DNA from: Moorella sp. E308F
GTDB lineage: Bacteria; Bacillota; DSM-521; Neomoorellales; Neomoorellaceae
NCBI RefSeq assembly: GCF_006538365.1
Contig: NZ_BJKN01000002.1
Coordinates: 647,119-711,118 of the forward strand
DNA: 64,000 nt
Reading direction: 5' to 3'
The position numbers and the translations under genes are program-made. The notes under the pieces were generated by a model. The model ran no database searches and was not told the DNA's origin. It saw nothing but the letters and a program-made list of their open reading frames with translations. Of this stretch, positions 1 through 7,383 are shown in pieces. Each line of letters begins with the position of its first letter. Within the stretch, counting starts at the first letter, position 1.

Positions 1-1
1 T

Positions 2-301
2 CTCTTTACCGGTGACGCCGGTAATACCGCCGAGGAGGAAATGCTGGCCGGCGGCAGGTCTCTTAAGGCTGATGTACTCAAAGTCGCCCACCACGGTTCC
101 CGTTATTCTACCAGCACTGCTTTTCTCAAAGCTGTGGCTCCCAGGTATGCTGTTATCTCTGTGGGTAAAGGTAATGACTATGGCCATCCCCATGCCCAGA
201 CCCTGCAACGCCTACAAAAAGCCGGGGTTAAAATCTACCGCACCGACCGGGATGGTACCATAACGGCCGTCTCCGACGGTCAGAAGGTGACTATACACTA
301 G
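2..301 (+). CDS. ComEC/Rec2-type metallo-beta-lactamase domain, C-terminal end (partial)
   Basis: The frame is open from the window edge and ends at TAG 299-301, giving the last 99 residues. Visible motifs are FTGDAG at the start, EEEML, and then LKVAHHGSRYST, which carries the metal-binding HHGS of the ComEC-associated metallo-beta-lactamase domain. The tail (GHPHAQTLQRLQKAG, then YRTDRDGTI) is also typical of this domain. Proteins of this kind are either the C-terminal domain of the competence DNA channel ComEC or free-standing secreted hydrolases. The 5' part lies outside the window, so the two cannot be separated. A DUF3006 gene following directly is a common partner of the free-standing form. 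Confidence 0.85.
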   Translation, partial: LFTGDAGNTAEEEMLAGGRSLKADVLKVAHHGSRYSTSTAFLKAVAPRYAVISVGKGNDYGHPHAQTLQRLQKAGVKIYRTDRDGTITAVSDGQKVTIH

Positions 302-378
302 CATTGTACGGCCAGGCCGAAGGCATTCCTGTTGTCTATACCTACCTGATGCAAAGTAAAAGTGAAAGGAGTAGAATA

Positions 379-594
379 ATGCCCCGCCGGGAATTGCTGG
401 TCATTGATCGCTTTGAAGAAGACATGGCTGTAATTGAATACGGCCGCCGCACCTTTACCCTGCCCCGCTCCCTCCTGCCCCGGTCTGCCAAAGAGGGTGA
501 CGTGATTAAACTCGCCGTCGTCCTGGATCCGGAAGCCACTGCCCGGCGCAAAAAAGAAGTCCGCTCCCTGGCGGACGATGTGTTTGAGGGATAG
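379..594 (+). CDS. DUF3006 family small protein
   Basis: This 71-residue protein starts at ATG 379, preceded by AAAGGAG with normal spacing; an upstream in-frame ATG at 304 has no ribosome site and overlaps the end of the preceding gene region. The sequence (LLVIDRFEEDMAVIEYG, then LPRSLLP and EGDVIKL) matches the short beta-rich DUF3006 family, whose members often sit beside ComEC-like metallo-beta-lactamase genes, as here. The molecular function of the family is unknown. It is probably co-transcribed with the upstream gene, 77 bases away. Confidence 0.8.
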   Translation: MPRRELLVIDRFEEDMAVIEYGRRTFTLPRSLLPRSAKEGDVIKLAVVLDPEATARRKKEVRSLADDVFEG

Positions 595-605
595 AGGCTT
601 ACTGA

Positions 606-998
606 TCACCGGGCTGCATCCACAATGGCCCTGATTTTAGCGTCCACCTGTGAGGCTATTTCTTCCAGGCCGGTTTCGGGATAAAACTTGGCCAGCATGG
701 TGGGCCGCAGGGCGCTGATGTAAGTCTTGCCGTCGCGGGTGTAGACATTTATTTTACAGGGCATCATCAAGCTGATAAGGACGTCTTTTGCCAGGACTTC
801 GTGGGCGTAGCGGGCATTGCAGATTTCAATAATTTTCAGTGGTTCAGAATCATAGCCTTTGCTTTTCAGGGTGGCCTGGACATCATGGATATGCTGGACC
901 TTCATGCCTTGCGCGGCAGTAGCTTCTTCCACGGCAGTCACGGCGGCGTCAAAATTTTTTTCAGTTGTCACGGTGTAGCTGATGTCTTGGTAATCCAT
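606..998 (-). CDS. DUF302 domain protein
   Basis: This 130-residue protein starts at ATG 998, with GAAGGAGG 8 bases upstream; the longer frame to 1046 would place the ribosome site inside the gene. The pattern YTVTTEKNFDAAVTAVEEA, the IEICNARYAHEVL segment with a central cysteine, and MMPCKINVYTRDGKTYI with a second cysteine fit the DUF302 fold, a small alpha/beta domain of unknown function often found in sulfur- or stress-related contexts. The stop faces the convergent DUF3006 gene 11 bases away. An ATTCGC inverted repeat lies about 100 bases upstream. Confidence 0.8.
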   Translation of the reverse strand: MDYQDISYTVTTEKNFDAAVTAVEEATAAQGMKVQHIHDVQATLKSKGYDSEPLKIIEICNARYAHEVLAKDVLISLMMPCKINVYTRDGKTYISALRPTMLAKFYPETGLEEIASQVDAKIRAIVDAAR

Positions 999-1096
999 GC
1001 CAAATGCCTCCTTCACTTGTTGGCCTGTAGTAAGTCTGGCTTTCATTGTTGAGTTTTATAAATGCTTTTCGACTTTTTTATAATACTACTATCATA

Positions 1097-1122
1097 ATTC
1101 GCTGTCAATATATATGGCGAAT
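1097..1122. promoter_or_regulatory. ATTCGC inverted repeat upstream of the DUF302 gene
   Basis: ATTCGC at 1097-1102 and GCGAAT at 1117-1122 form an inverted repeat with a 14-base AT-rich spacer in the promoter region of the minus-strand DUF302 gene. ATTCGC also occurs upstream of mgsA (12153) and twice upstream of the superoxide reductase gene (33728, 33741). The arrangement resembles an operator, but no known regulator is assigned to it. Confidence 0.3.
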
Positions 1123-1185
1123 AATAACCCGATGAACCCTTAATTTACTCCGTTTTCGGAACGCCGGGAAAACCCTGTCCCGGTA

Positions 1186-1998
1186 TTAGCTGCTTTTTGC
1201 CAGGGCAATGAGGCTCCTTGCTGCCTGGTAGGCTTCCAGGTAATCGGCTCCCGTGTAAGTTACGGTAACGGCATCGAGGAACCGGCTGCGGGGCAAGATG
1301 GCTGCTGCCGCCGCCCGGGCCGGGTCGTTAAATTTAATCGTTACCGTTGCCGGGGCCGGTGCCGCAAGGGGTTGAAAGCTTTTCCTGCTGAGGGCCCGGA
1401 CCAGTCCCTGGCGGATTTTTTCCCTGGCCAGCCGGGGCGGGAGCGACCTGGCGGCGTGGAAATTAACTGCTTCTTTAACAATAACGGCTTCTACTCCTTC
1501 AAGGATTTGCCTTGCTTCACCGGCCAGGACCTGGTCGCCGCTCACCAGGACCACCGTGACACCGAAATAACCGGCCAGCAGGGCATTCAGGCCCAGTTCC
1601 CCCATTTCCTGTCCATTAACCTCCAGGCGGTGGACTACGTCGCTGTAGGTGTGGGCCAGGACGCCCGGGCTGCCGGCCCGGGCATGATAACCTATGAAAC
1701 AGGCTACAGCAAAGCCCCTGTCTATCCCCTCCATCATGCCCAGTTTTTTCGGTGCGCCGCTGATAAGCTGGACCCCGGGGTGCAGGTCTTCCGGCGGGAT
1801 GTTACGCATCCTGCCGTGGGCGTCATTGACGGTTACGCTGGCAGCCCCGGCTTCAAGGGCGCCACGGATGGCGGCATTGACTTCAGCCGTCATTAGTCTC
1901 TGGGAGCGTGCGTATTCCACCCCTCCTATGGTTTCCACCTGTTCCCAGGCAGTTATCCCGGCCACGCCCTCCATATCGGCGGATATGTAAACCCGCAT
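1186..1998 (-). CDS. M55 family metallopeptidase (DppA-type D-aminopeptidase)
   Basis: This 270-residue protein matches DppA, a zinc D-aminopeptidase that forms decamers and releases D-alanine from peptides. Residues corresponding to the zinc ligands and active site are present: D8 and E10 in ISADMEG, H61 in NDAHG, H105 in IGYHARAG, H116 in AHTYSD and E134 in MGELGLN. ATG 1998 is chosen because AAAGGAGG lies about 9 bases upstream, whereas the ATG three codons earlier is almost on top of that site. It stands alone between short genes. The natural substrate, cell-wall or food peptides, cannot be told from sequence. Confidence 0.88.
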   Translation of the reverse strand: MRVYISADMEGVAGITAWEQVETIGGVEYARSQRLMTAEVNAAIRGALEAGAASVTVNDAHGRMRNIPPEDLHPGVQLISGAPKKLGMMEGIDRGFAVACFIGYHARAGSPGVLAHTYSDVVHRLEVNGQEMGELGLNALLAGYFGVTVVLVSGDQVLAGEARQILEGVEAVIVKEAVNFHAARSLPPRLAREKIRQGLVRALSRKSFQPLAAPAPATVTIKFNDPARAAAAAILPRSRFLDAVTVTYTGADYLEAYQAARSLIALAKSS

Positions 1999-2065
1999 CC
2001 CTGTCATTCCTCCTTTATAACGGGTGAATGTCAAAAGGGCCTGACCGGCCCTAAGAACAACTCCT

Positions 2066-2341
2066 TCATGATTTATGGATATAATGGTAACCGAGTTTGG
2101 TGATATGCTCGCCAATGATTTCCAGGCTTATCTGGGGCAAATAATAGGTAATTACCACCCAGCGACGTTCGAGGACGACATTGACGCTAGTTACACCGGG
2201 TAGACTGCCCAGGGCATTACTAATTTTCTTGGCATCTTCCCCGGTGCGCATATCGGTTACAATCAGGGTCATGGTTACCTGCCGGAGGCCAGGGGGGTAA
2301 CCGGCCAGAATTTCTGCGGCCCGCTGGCTGTACCAGCTCAT
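2066..2341 (-). CDS. Small HMA-like fold protein lacking the CxxC motif
   Basis: This 91-residue protein has AAAGGAGG 8 bases before its ATG. Residues 20-88 follow the heavy-metal-associated domain pattern: a first strand (MTLIVTDM), a helix, LPGVTSVNVVLERRWVVITYY, and a closing helix ending LGY. At the loop where HMA domains carry the metal-binding CxxC it has RTGEDAKK, so copper or zinc binding by that motif is not possible. The next upstream gene (2410-2688) has a similar strand-helix layout. The fold assignment is an inference from pattern; no function is known. Confidence 0.6.
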   Translation of the reverse strand: MSWYSQRAAEILAGYPPGLRQVTMTLIVTDMRTGEDAKKISNALGSLPGVTSVNVVLERRWVVITYYLPQISLEIIGEHITKLGYHYIHKS

Positions 2342-2409
2342 CTATTTAACCTCCTTTTACCATTTTAACTATAAATTACTGATGAGCATCCTGCTCACCC
2401 GTTTTCTCC

Positions 2410-2688
2410 TCAGGGACTCAGACGCCGGAACTCAACCCCCTTTTGCAGTAACAAATAGTCCATAAAAGAAGGTGTAATCCTTTCCGGGTCATAGATTATT
2501 TTGACCATATTGGCCTGGCCCTCCCGGGGTAGCTGGATCTCCTTTACCAGGGCTGCCAGGGTATAATAGACTGTTTCCCGGATGACCGGCGTTTCAAGGT
2601 TGGGTATAATGTAGGTAACTTCCTGGTGCCGTCCAGGTTGGAATTTTTCCTGGCGGGCGTCAATCCACATTCTTACCTTCGGTTCCAT
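2410..2688 (-). CDS. Conserved hypothetical, possible HMA-like fold
   Basis: This 92-residue protein starts at ATG 2688, with GGAGG about 10 bases upstream. A beta-alpha-beta-beta-alpha-beta pattern can be drawn (VTYIIPNLETPVIRETVYYTL, then ANMVKIIYDPERITPSFMDYLLLQKGVEF), ending much like HMA domains but with no cysteines at all. It is followed after 68 bases by the CxxC-less HMA-like gene at 2066-2341, and the two are probably co-transcribed. I do not recognise a family, and the shared fold is a guess. Confidence 0.5.
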   Translation of the reverse strand: MEPKVRMWIDARQEKFQPGRHQEVTYIIPNLETPVIRETVYYTLAALVKEIQLPREGQANMVKIIYDPERITPSFMDYLLLQKGVEFRRLSP

Positions 2689-2817
2689 GTCCTTGCCACC
2701 TCCAGAGCCCTGCCCTATATTCTATGCATCAACTCGCTTTTTGCCGCCTGTTTAGGTCCATTCCACCTTTCATCAACATATGCTGTAATAGTGATTTTAT
2801 GAAATGAGGGGTGAAAG

Positions 2818-4422
2818 ATGGCTAAAATCCTTTTGGGAGATATTGCCTTATCATCATGGGAGCTTGATGCTTTCAGCAAAGACTTGTTTCCAATCCTGTG
2901 CCGCAGTTTGGGTGTAAGTTTCTTAGAAGATGGTGAAGGAAACTTTATCCTGAATCCGCCCCTGGCTAATAAGACGATTGTTTTACGCCCGCTGGCCGAC
3001 CAGGATCAAACCTTGACGGCCCTGCTAACTACCTTAAGCCAGGAGCTCCAGGGACAGGGGGCCAATGTTTTAATTGTTCCGGCTACCGCCAGCGACGGGC
3101 AGCTTTTCCGGCTATGGCAGACCCAGGTCCTTTTTGCCTTCTCGCAAAAGGATGGTGCCGCTCCAGAACCAGCTTTACGCTTTTTTTACGCACCCAAAAA
3201 GCGCGAGGAAAGCCTGGGTCTAATTGCCGCCCTGGTACAGGCTATGCTCCGTTCAGGAAGACCCCTTAGTTATACCATCCCCGGAGCCTGGGAGTATTTT
3301 AAAAACTTCCGCTACCGCCGCCTTTTAAATAATGCAGAAGTGCCATCGGTCTTAATTGAATTTTGCCAGGTTCACCTGGAGCCGGAATTTATTCACAACA
3401 TTACGATGTGGCTGGTTGGCGGGTTAACCTGGTATTTCCAGAAACCGCTTACGGAAGAAACGGTTTTTAAGCTTCAATCCCTGTTGCAGCGCTTCCGGGA
3501 TGCCTGTTTAAGTGAACCGAAGTACCGGGTTTCCGCAACAAACCAGGTAAAGAAGGAAACTGCGCCTCCGGAAGAGGAACCGGCAGCTATGACGCCGGCC
3601 GGGCCGGGAGAGAGCCCTATTCAGACCGGAGAAAAGAGGGACGCAGGAACAGAAGCCACAGGGGTCGCGGCCCGGGGAGAGACGATGGGGGAGAAAACAG
3701 CCTCGAGGGCTATAACGGACCCTGGAGATGAAACGGAGGCAGGAGGTACAAAGGTCAGGGATGAGGCAGCCATACCCGGCAGAAGCGCAATGCAGGTGCA
3801 AGATGGACTGCCGGTGCAGGGTAAAATACAGGGGCGAGACGAGGCAGCGGAACAAGCAAAGATACCACCCCAAAATGAGCTCCTGGCAACAGAAGGGGAC
3901 GTAAACCAAGGGTCAACGCCGGCAAAGGATACAGTTTCCAGCAGCCAGGCTTCTCCGCCGGCACCTTCCGGGCAGATCCAGAATGCCCGGCAGGGTAAAG
4001 GCCGTCACCGGGGCAACCCATTTTCCCCTCCCGGTGACGAGCCGGTGTTTATCTTTAAGCGGCCGCTCGGAGCCAGCCTTGCTCCTGTCTTTTTCCCCCA
4101 GGGAGTACTGGAAAGTATGGCACAGCTGCCCCTCCAGAGCACTTTTCTGACAGGGGAACAATGGCGTAATTACCTGTCCTCTACCGGAGCGGATATTGAC
4201 GTGGCCAGCCTCGCTGCCCGGCAGGAGCCTCAGCCAGGAGCAGCAAAACCGTCAGCACTTAACTTTGACCCAATCAGGACCGATATGCTCACGACGGATA
4301 CGATAGCCCCGGAGACCGGAAATAATGATAGCACCCTGGTGGAGCTAAAAAATTTAAGTGCCGCCATCCTGGCCCCGGAACAGTCCGGAGAACCACTAAA
4401 CGGCGAAGCACCGTCAATTTGA
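2818..4422 (+). CDS. Degenerate N-acetylmuramoyl-L-alanine amidase-like protein with long disordered tail
   Basis: This 534-residue protein starts at ATG 2818 after a GAGGGGTGAA ribosome site. Residues about 50-215 follow the amidase_3 outline: a first strand (IVLRPLAD), a helix, ANVLIVPATASD where the family has its TR..D strand, an LGLIAALVQAML helix, and VPSVLIEF where the family has PAVLVEMGF. The zinc-binding GHGG of the first strand is replaced by PLAD, and the later HxN is missing, so catalysis is unlikely. Residues about 235-400 are low complexity, rich in E, G, P, Q and A. A final block contains VFIFKRPLG and FPQGVLESM. No signal peptide is visible. Neighbouring genes look like spore-surface components. 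Confidence 0.55.
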   Translation: MAKILLGDIALSSWELDAFSKDLFPILCRSLGVSFLEDGEGNFILNPPLANKTIVLRPLADQDQTLTALLTTLSQELQGQGANVLIVPATASDGQLFRLWQTQVLFAFSQKDGAAPEPALRFFYAPKKREESLGLIAALVQAMLRSGRPLSYTIPGAWEYFKNFRYRRLLNNAEVPSVLIEFCQVHLEPEFIHNITMWLVGGLTWYFQKPLTEETVFKLQSLLQRFRDACLSEPKYRVSATNQVKKETAPPEEEPAAMTPAGPGESPIQTGEKRDAGTEATGVAARGETMGEKTASRAITDPGDETEAGGTKVRDEAAIPGRSAMQVQDGLPVQGKIQGRDEAAEQAKIPPQNELLATEGDVNQGSTPAKDTVSSSQASPPAPSGQIQNARQGKGRHRGNPFSPPGDEPVFIFKRPLGASLAPVFFPQGVLESMAQLPLQSTFLTGEQWRNYLSSTGADIDVASLAARQEPQPGAAKPSALNFDPIRTDMLTTDTIAPETGNNDSTLVELKNLSAAILAPEQSGEPLNGEAPSI

Positions 4423-4432
4423 CGGTGCTTCG
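4404..4432. terminator. Bidirectional hairpin between convergent genes
   Basis: A perfect 13-bp stem with a 3-base loop begins with CGAAGCACC and closes with GGTGCTTCG. It overlaps the stop codon of the plus-strand gene (TGA 4420-4422) and lies 15 bases past the end of the convergent minus-strand gene. U-rich tracts are short, so its strength as a terminator is uncertain. Confidence 0.6.
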
Positions 4433-4446
4433 TACTTCCTGCTTTC

Positions 4447-5073
4447 TTAGAAACACTGGGCCGGTGGCGCCGGCGGGCAGACGCCGGGAGCCACAACGCA
4501 GGGTGCCGGCACGCAGAAGCCGTAACTGGGCACCAGGAGCTGGACGGTAAGGATGGTCTTAATGACCAGGCACACCTGGAAGTCGCAGGTGACGGTGATA
4601 GTACCGACACCGACGGCGGAAACCACACAGTTGCAGAAAAGTAGGGTACTGTCGTTTTCGCAATCGACGGTTACTCCCTCGGGAGCGCAGAGAGTAACGA
4701 TTTTGGTAAAGGTAAAGACGCGGTCGGCAGTTTCAGCGGGAGCATTGGGGTTGGTAAGGGTGACGGGTACGGAAATGACAATGGTCAGGGTGGCAAAATT
4801 ACCGGTGGTCGGGACGCGGTTAATGACGTTGCAGGTAATAGGCCCGGCCAGGGCACAGGGGATGGCCTGCCCGACGGTAAAAGTACCGGTAGCAAACTCA
4901 CCACCTACACCAGTAGTTACAGTAGTATCCCGGCTACGGCTTTCTACCTGGAAACAACTATCATAAACCTTGTCAACCTTAATACACTCGATACGGGTAG
5001 GTGGTGGACACCCTTCCGGCGGGCACTGGCCGGGAGCAACGACGGCCTGCTTGGCGCTCGCTTCGTCAGCCAT
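4447..5073 (-). CDS. Cysteine-rich, likely spore-coat or exosporium protein
   Basis: This 208-residue protein has AAGGAGG 11 bases before its ATG. No signal peptide or membrane segment is seen. The N-terminus is rich in Pro and Cys (CPPEGCPPP), followed by IECIKVDKVYDSCFQVE, a start resembling proteins related to the spore-associated SPOCS/DUF3794 domain. The middle is beta-rich and threonine/valine-rich, with paired cysteines (LFCNCV, CDFQVC), and the C-terminus repeats the CPPAPP motif. This composition suits a disulfide-linked coat protein. The assignment is by composition and context, next to the amidase-like and LysM genes, not by a firm family match. Confidence 0.5.
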   Translation of the reverse strand: MADEASAKQAVVAPGQCPPEGCPPPTRIECIKVDKVYDSCFQVESRSRDTTVTTGVGGEFATGTFTVGQAIPCALAGPITCNVINRVPTTGNFATLTIVISVPVTLTNPNAPAETADRVFTFTKIVTLCAPEGVTVDCENDSTLLFCNCVVSAVGVGTITVTCDFQVCLVIKTILTVQLLVPSYGFCVPAPCVVAPGVCPPAPPAQCF

Positions 5074-5252
5074 GCTTAAACCTACCTCCTTGGAGCAAAT
5101 TTTTCTGGTTAATGTCTGGTATATAATATTGACCTCAACGGGTGGATGTTACCGGGAAAACATAATTTATTGCCGGCAATCAAAATTATATTTTTCCTGC
5201 CAGTATAGCATATGCATTAGTTAGGTAGCCCTGGTCCAGGAAGGTGATGGCC

Positions 5253-6239
5253 ATGGTAAATTATTTAGCTACACCAGGTGATAGCTGGCAGTTAGTTTTG
5301 CGCCAGGGTATATTACGCTATAGTTATACTGCTACCGGTGAGCCCATGGCTGGCCTGAGCGCCTCTACTGCCGTTATTGACCCTGCCGGTCGCTTGCATA
5401 TAGTGGCAACGTTGCTTAATAAGCGTTTAATTTATGCCCGCTGGCAGGGTCATCGCTGGGAGAGCAGGGAGTTGCCGGCAAATGGTTCCGTCCTGGCCTT
5501 TGTCCTCGATTCCCGCGGGCAACCGCACCTCTTATTAGAGGAATCCTATAGACCGGAAATTGTCCATCTCTACCTGGCCGGTAACCGCTGGCAAAGGCAG
5601 TTTTTACCCTTTAACCTTACGGCTCCTCCCTTACTATTTAAACCCCTGCCCCGGGGTCGGCTCTTCTTTGCCGGTCAGGATGCATCCAGGGGAAGGCAGC
5701 TTTTATTTTTAACAGTTTATGATCCTGCCACGGGCTGGCAGATGCCCCGTCCCCTTACCGGCGTAGAACCTGGTAATAAAATTTATGCTTACTGGTTTCA
5801 GGGGTATCTTTACCTCTTGTCCTGGCACAGGCAGGAAAAGGACTCCTTGCTTTTTTTACACGTAGTTGAACCGGAAAAAAACACCTCGCTGAGGCTCTGC
5901 CCGGGAACAATGGTTGATCTTCCCGATGACCGGCCGGTACTCCTGGCTAAGGAAAAAACCTTACTTTTCCTCTGGACATCCAGCAACCGCCTGGCCTTTT
6001 GCTTCTCCCAGGATGGCGGCAGTACCTGGTCACCACCCCAGAGCGCCTATTTCTTTTTTCCGGCCCGGATTAAAGCTGTAGAGGGGCCAGAGGGCCCCTC
6101 CACCAGGCAGGTGGTTTTCACCAAGATCAGCGGTCTGGAGCCGGACTGGCCGCTGGTAATCAATTTTGAGCCTCTTTTTTCTTTGTGCAGGGCGGTCGTT
6201 GTAAATCCCAGCAGCAGGAATACTCCTTTTAAGCAATGA
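5253..6239 (+). CDS. Asp-box beta-propeller-like protein
   Basis: This 328-residue protein starts at ATG 5253, 8 bases after AGGAAGG; GTG 5244 and ATG 5247 overlap that site. The sequence is a series of short strand blocks with aromatic and Gly residues (GRLHIVATLLNKRLIYARW, GQPHLLLEE, GRLFFAGQD). Near residue 255 is SQDGGSTWS, a classical Asp-box as found in BNR/sialidase-type propellers. No signal peptide is present. No catalytic sialidase arginine triad could be recognised, so a structural or binding role is more likely than glycosidase activity. It converges on the LysM gene, with 2 bases between the stops. Confidence 0.55.
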   Translation: MVNYLATPGDSWQLVLRQGILRYSYTATGEPMAGLSASTAVIDPAGRLHIVATLLNKRLIYARWQGHRWESRELPANGSVLAFVLDSRGQPHLLLEESYRPEIVHLYLAGNRWQRQFLPFNLTAPPLLFKPLPRGRLFFAGQDASRGRQLLFLTVYDPATGWQMPRPLTGVEPGNKIYAYWFQGYLYLLSWHRQEKDSLLFLHVVEPEKNTSLRLCPGTMVDLPDDRPVLLAKEKTLLFLWTSSNRLAFCFSQDGGSTWSPPQSAYFFFPARIKAVEGPEGPSTRQVVFTKISGLEPDWPLVINFEPLFSLCRAVVVNPSSRNTPFKQ

Positions 6240-6241
6240 TT

Positions 6242-7168
6242 TTAGATAATGATTGGCACCACAACACCCAGGAATAAAGGCCCAAAGACAAAGGGGAACC
6301 TGCGGGCAGCGCCGATTAACAAAACAGGGTCTTTATCCATCTCAGCATCCATCATATGATGGCTCATCATCATCCCATCGGCCATGGGCCTCATTTCAAC
6401 TACCCTAAATTCCTCCATTTCCCGGTAGCGAACCATTAAAACGACATGCTCCATACCGAAATGCCTGGGATCAGGAATCCCGCGGGCAACAACCAGCAGC
6501 TCCCGTTTTTCTATATCAATGATACCCATACCCATGGCACCGGGGCAATGATGGGTGGGATGCATCATAAAACAGTGGCGCCGGGGCATTACTGGTGGCA
6601 TGATGGGAATGCAGATGCGCTGGCCGGGATAAATCAAATTGGGATCTGTAATTTGCGGGTTGGCCGCCAGGATCTGGTCCACTGTAGTACCGAACTTGCG
6701 GGCGATGCTGCTTAAAGTATCTCCGGGCTTGACGACATAGATAAACCCGTTGGGGCAGGGCATGGCGGGCCTGGTTGGAATGCAGAGCACCTGCCCCGGA
6801 TAAATCAGGTTGGGATCCTGGACCTGGGGGTTGGCGGCTATCAAGGCATCCAGGCTGACATTAAATTTTTGGGCAATGGAGTACATGGAATCGCCTGGTT
6901 GGACAGTATAATAGAAGCCGCCGGGGCAAGGTACAGGCATTTTCCTGGGAATGCACAGTACCTGGCCGGGATAAATGAGGTCGGGATCTCTTACCTGGGG
7001 GTTGGCAGCAATAAGCTCCTCCAGGGGTATACCAAAATGCTGGGCAATAAGAAACATGGTGTCCCCGCTTTTAACGGTATAATGGAAGCCATGGGGACAC
7101 GGGGGCACGACATGCTGGGCTGCCGCCTCACTTACAGTTGCCTCAGCTTTCCTGCTTTCTTCACTCAT
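6242..7168 (-). CDS. Triple LysM-domain protein (SafA-like spore-coat candidate)
   Basis: This 308-residue protein carries three LysM domains at about residues 29-74, 83-128 and 137-182, each with YTVxxGDT/S, LIAANPQV and DPxLIYPGQVLCIP. The linkers are Cys/Pro-rich (PCPHGF, PCPGGF, PCPNGF). LysM binds peptidoglycan N-acetylglucosamine; with no signal peptide, the protein probably assembles from the mother cell onto the forespore cortex or coat, as SafA and SpoVID-type proteins do. The C-terminal 110 residues are Met/His-rich (MMSHHMM) with an IDIEKRELLVVARGIPDPR block I do not recognise. GGAAAGGAG precedes the ATG. The three LysM units are also near-repeats at DNA level. Confidence 0.8.
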   Translation of the reverse strand: MSEESRKAEATVSEAAAQHVVPPCPHGFHYTVKSGDTMFLIAQHFGIPLEELIAANPQVRDPDLIYPGQVLCIPRKMPVPCPGGFYYTVQPGDSMYSIAQKFNVSLDALIAANPQVQDPNLIYPGQVLCIPTRPAMPCPNGFIYVVKPGDTLSSIARKFGTTVDQILAANPQITDPNLIYPGQRICIPIMPPVMPRRHCFMMHPTHHCPGAMGMGIIDIEKRELLVVARGIPDPRHFGMEHVVLMVRYREMEEFRVVEMRPMADGMMMSHHMMDAEMDKDPVLLIGAARRFPFVFGPLFLGVVVPIII

Positions 7169-7240
7169 AAGGCCGGTCTCCTTTCCTTGCAGGCATGATT
7201 TGCTAGTATAGGGTATGAAACCGGCCAGTTCTTGGTGACT

Positions 7241-7264
7241 AAAAAAGCGCCCCTACGGGTGCGC
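7241..7264 (-). terminator. Rho-independent terminator of the 8-oxoguanine deaminase-like gene
   Basis: Read on the minus strand, the hairpin GCGCACCC-GTA-GGGGCGC (one mismatch) is followed by six T. It lies about 120 bases downstream of the amidohydrolase stop. A second GC hairpin (7302-7318) lies between. Confidence 0.6.
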
Positions 7265-7383
7265 TAAATTACTTGTTCTGGTATGAGGGCCTCACTCAAC
7301 GGCGGCTTCGCTCCGCCATCCGTGGGTGGCTACTGTTTATCTTATCACCAGCAAATTCTTTTTTTTCGCCGTCCTTATAACAG

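Noticed and set aside
6300-7150. CRISPR-like spaced repeats
   Set aside because: The roughly 160-base periodic similarity is explained by three tandem LysM domains in one reading frame; units are coding and imperfect. No CRISPR array or cas gene was seen anywhere in the window.
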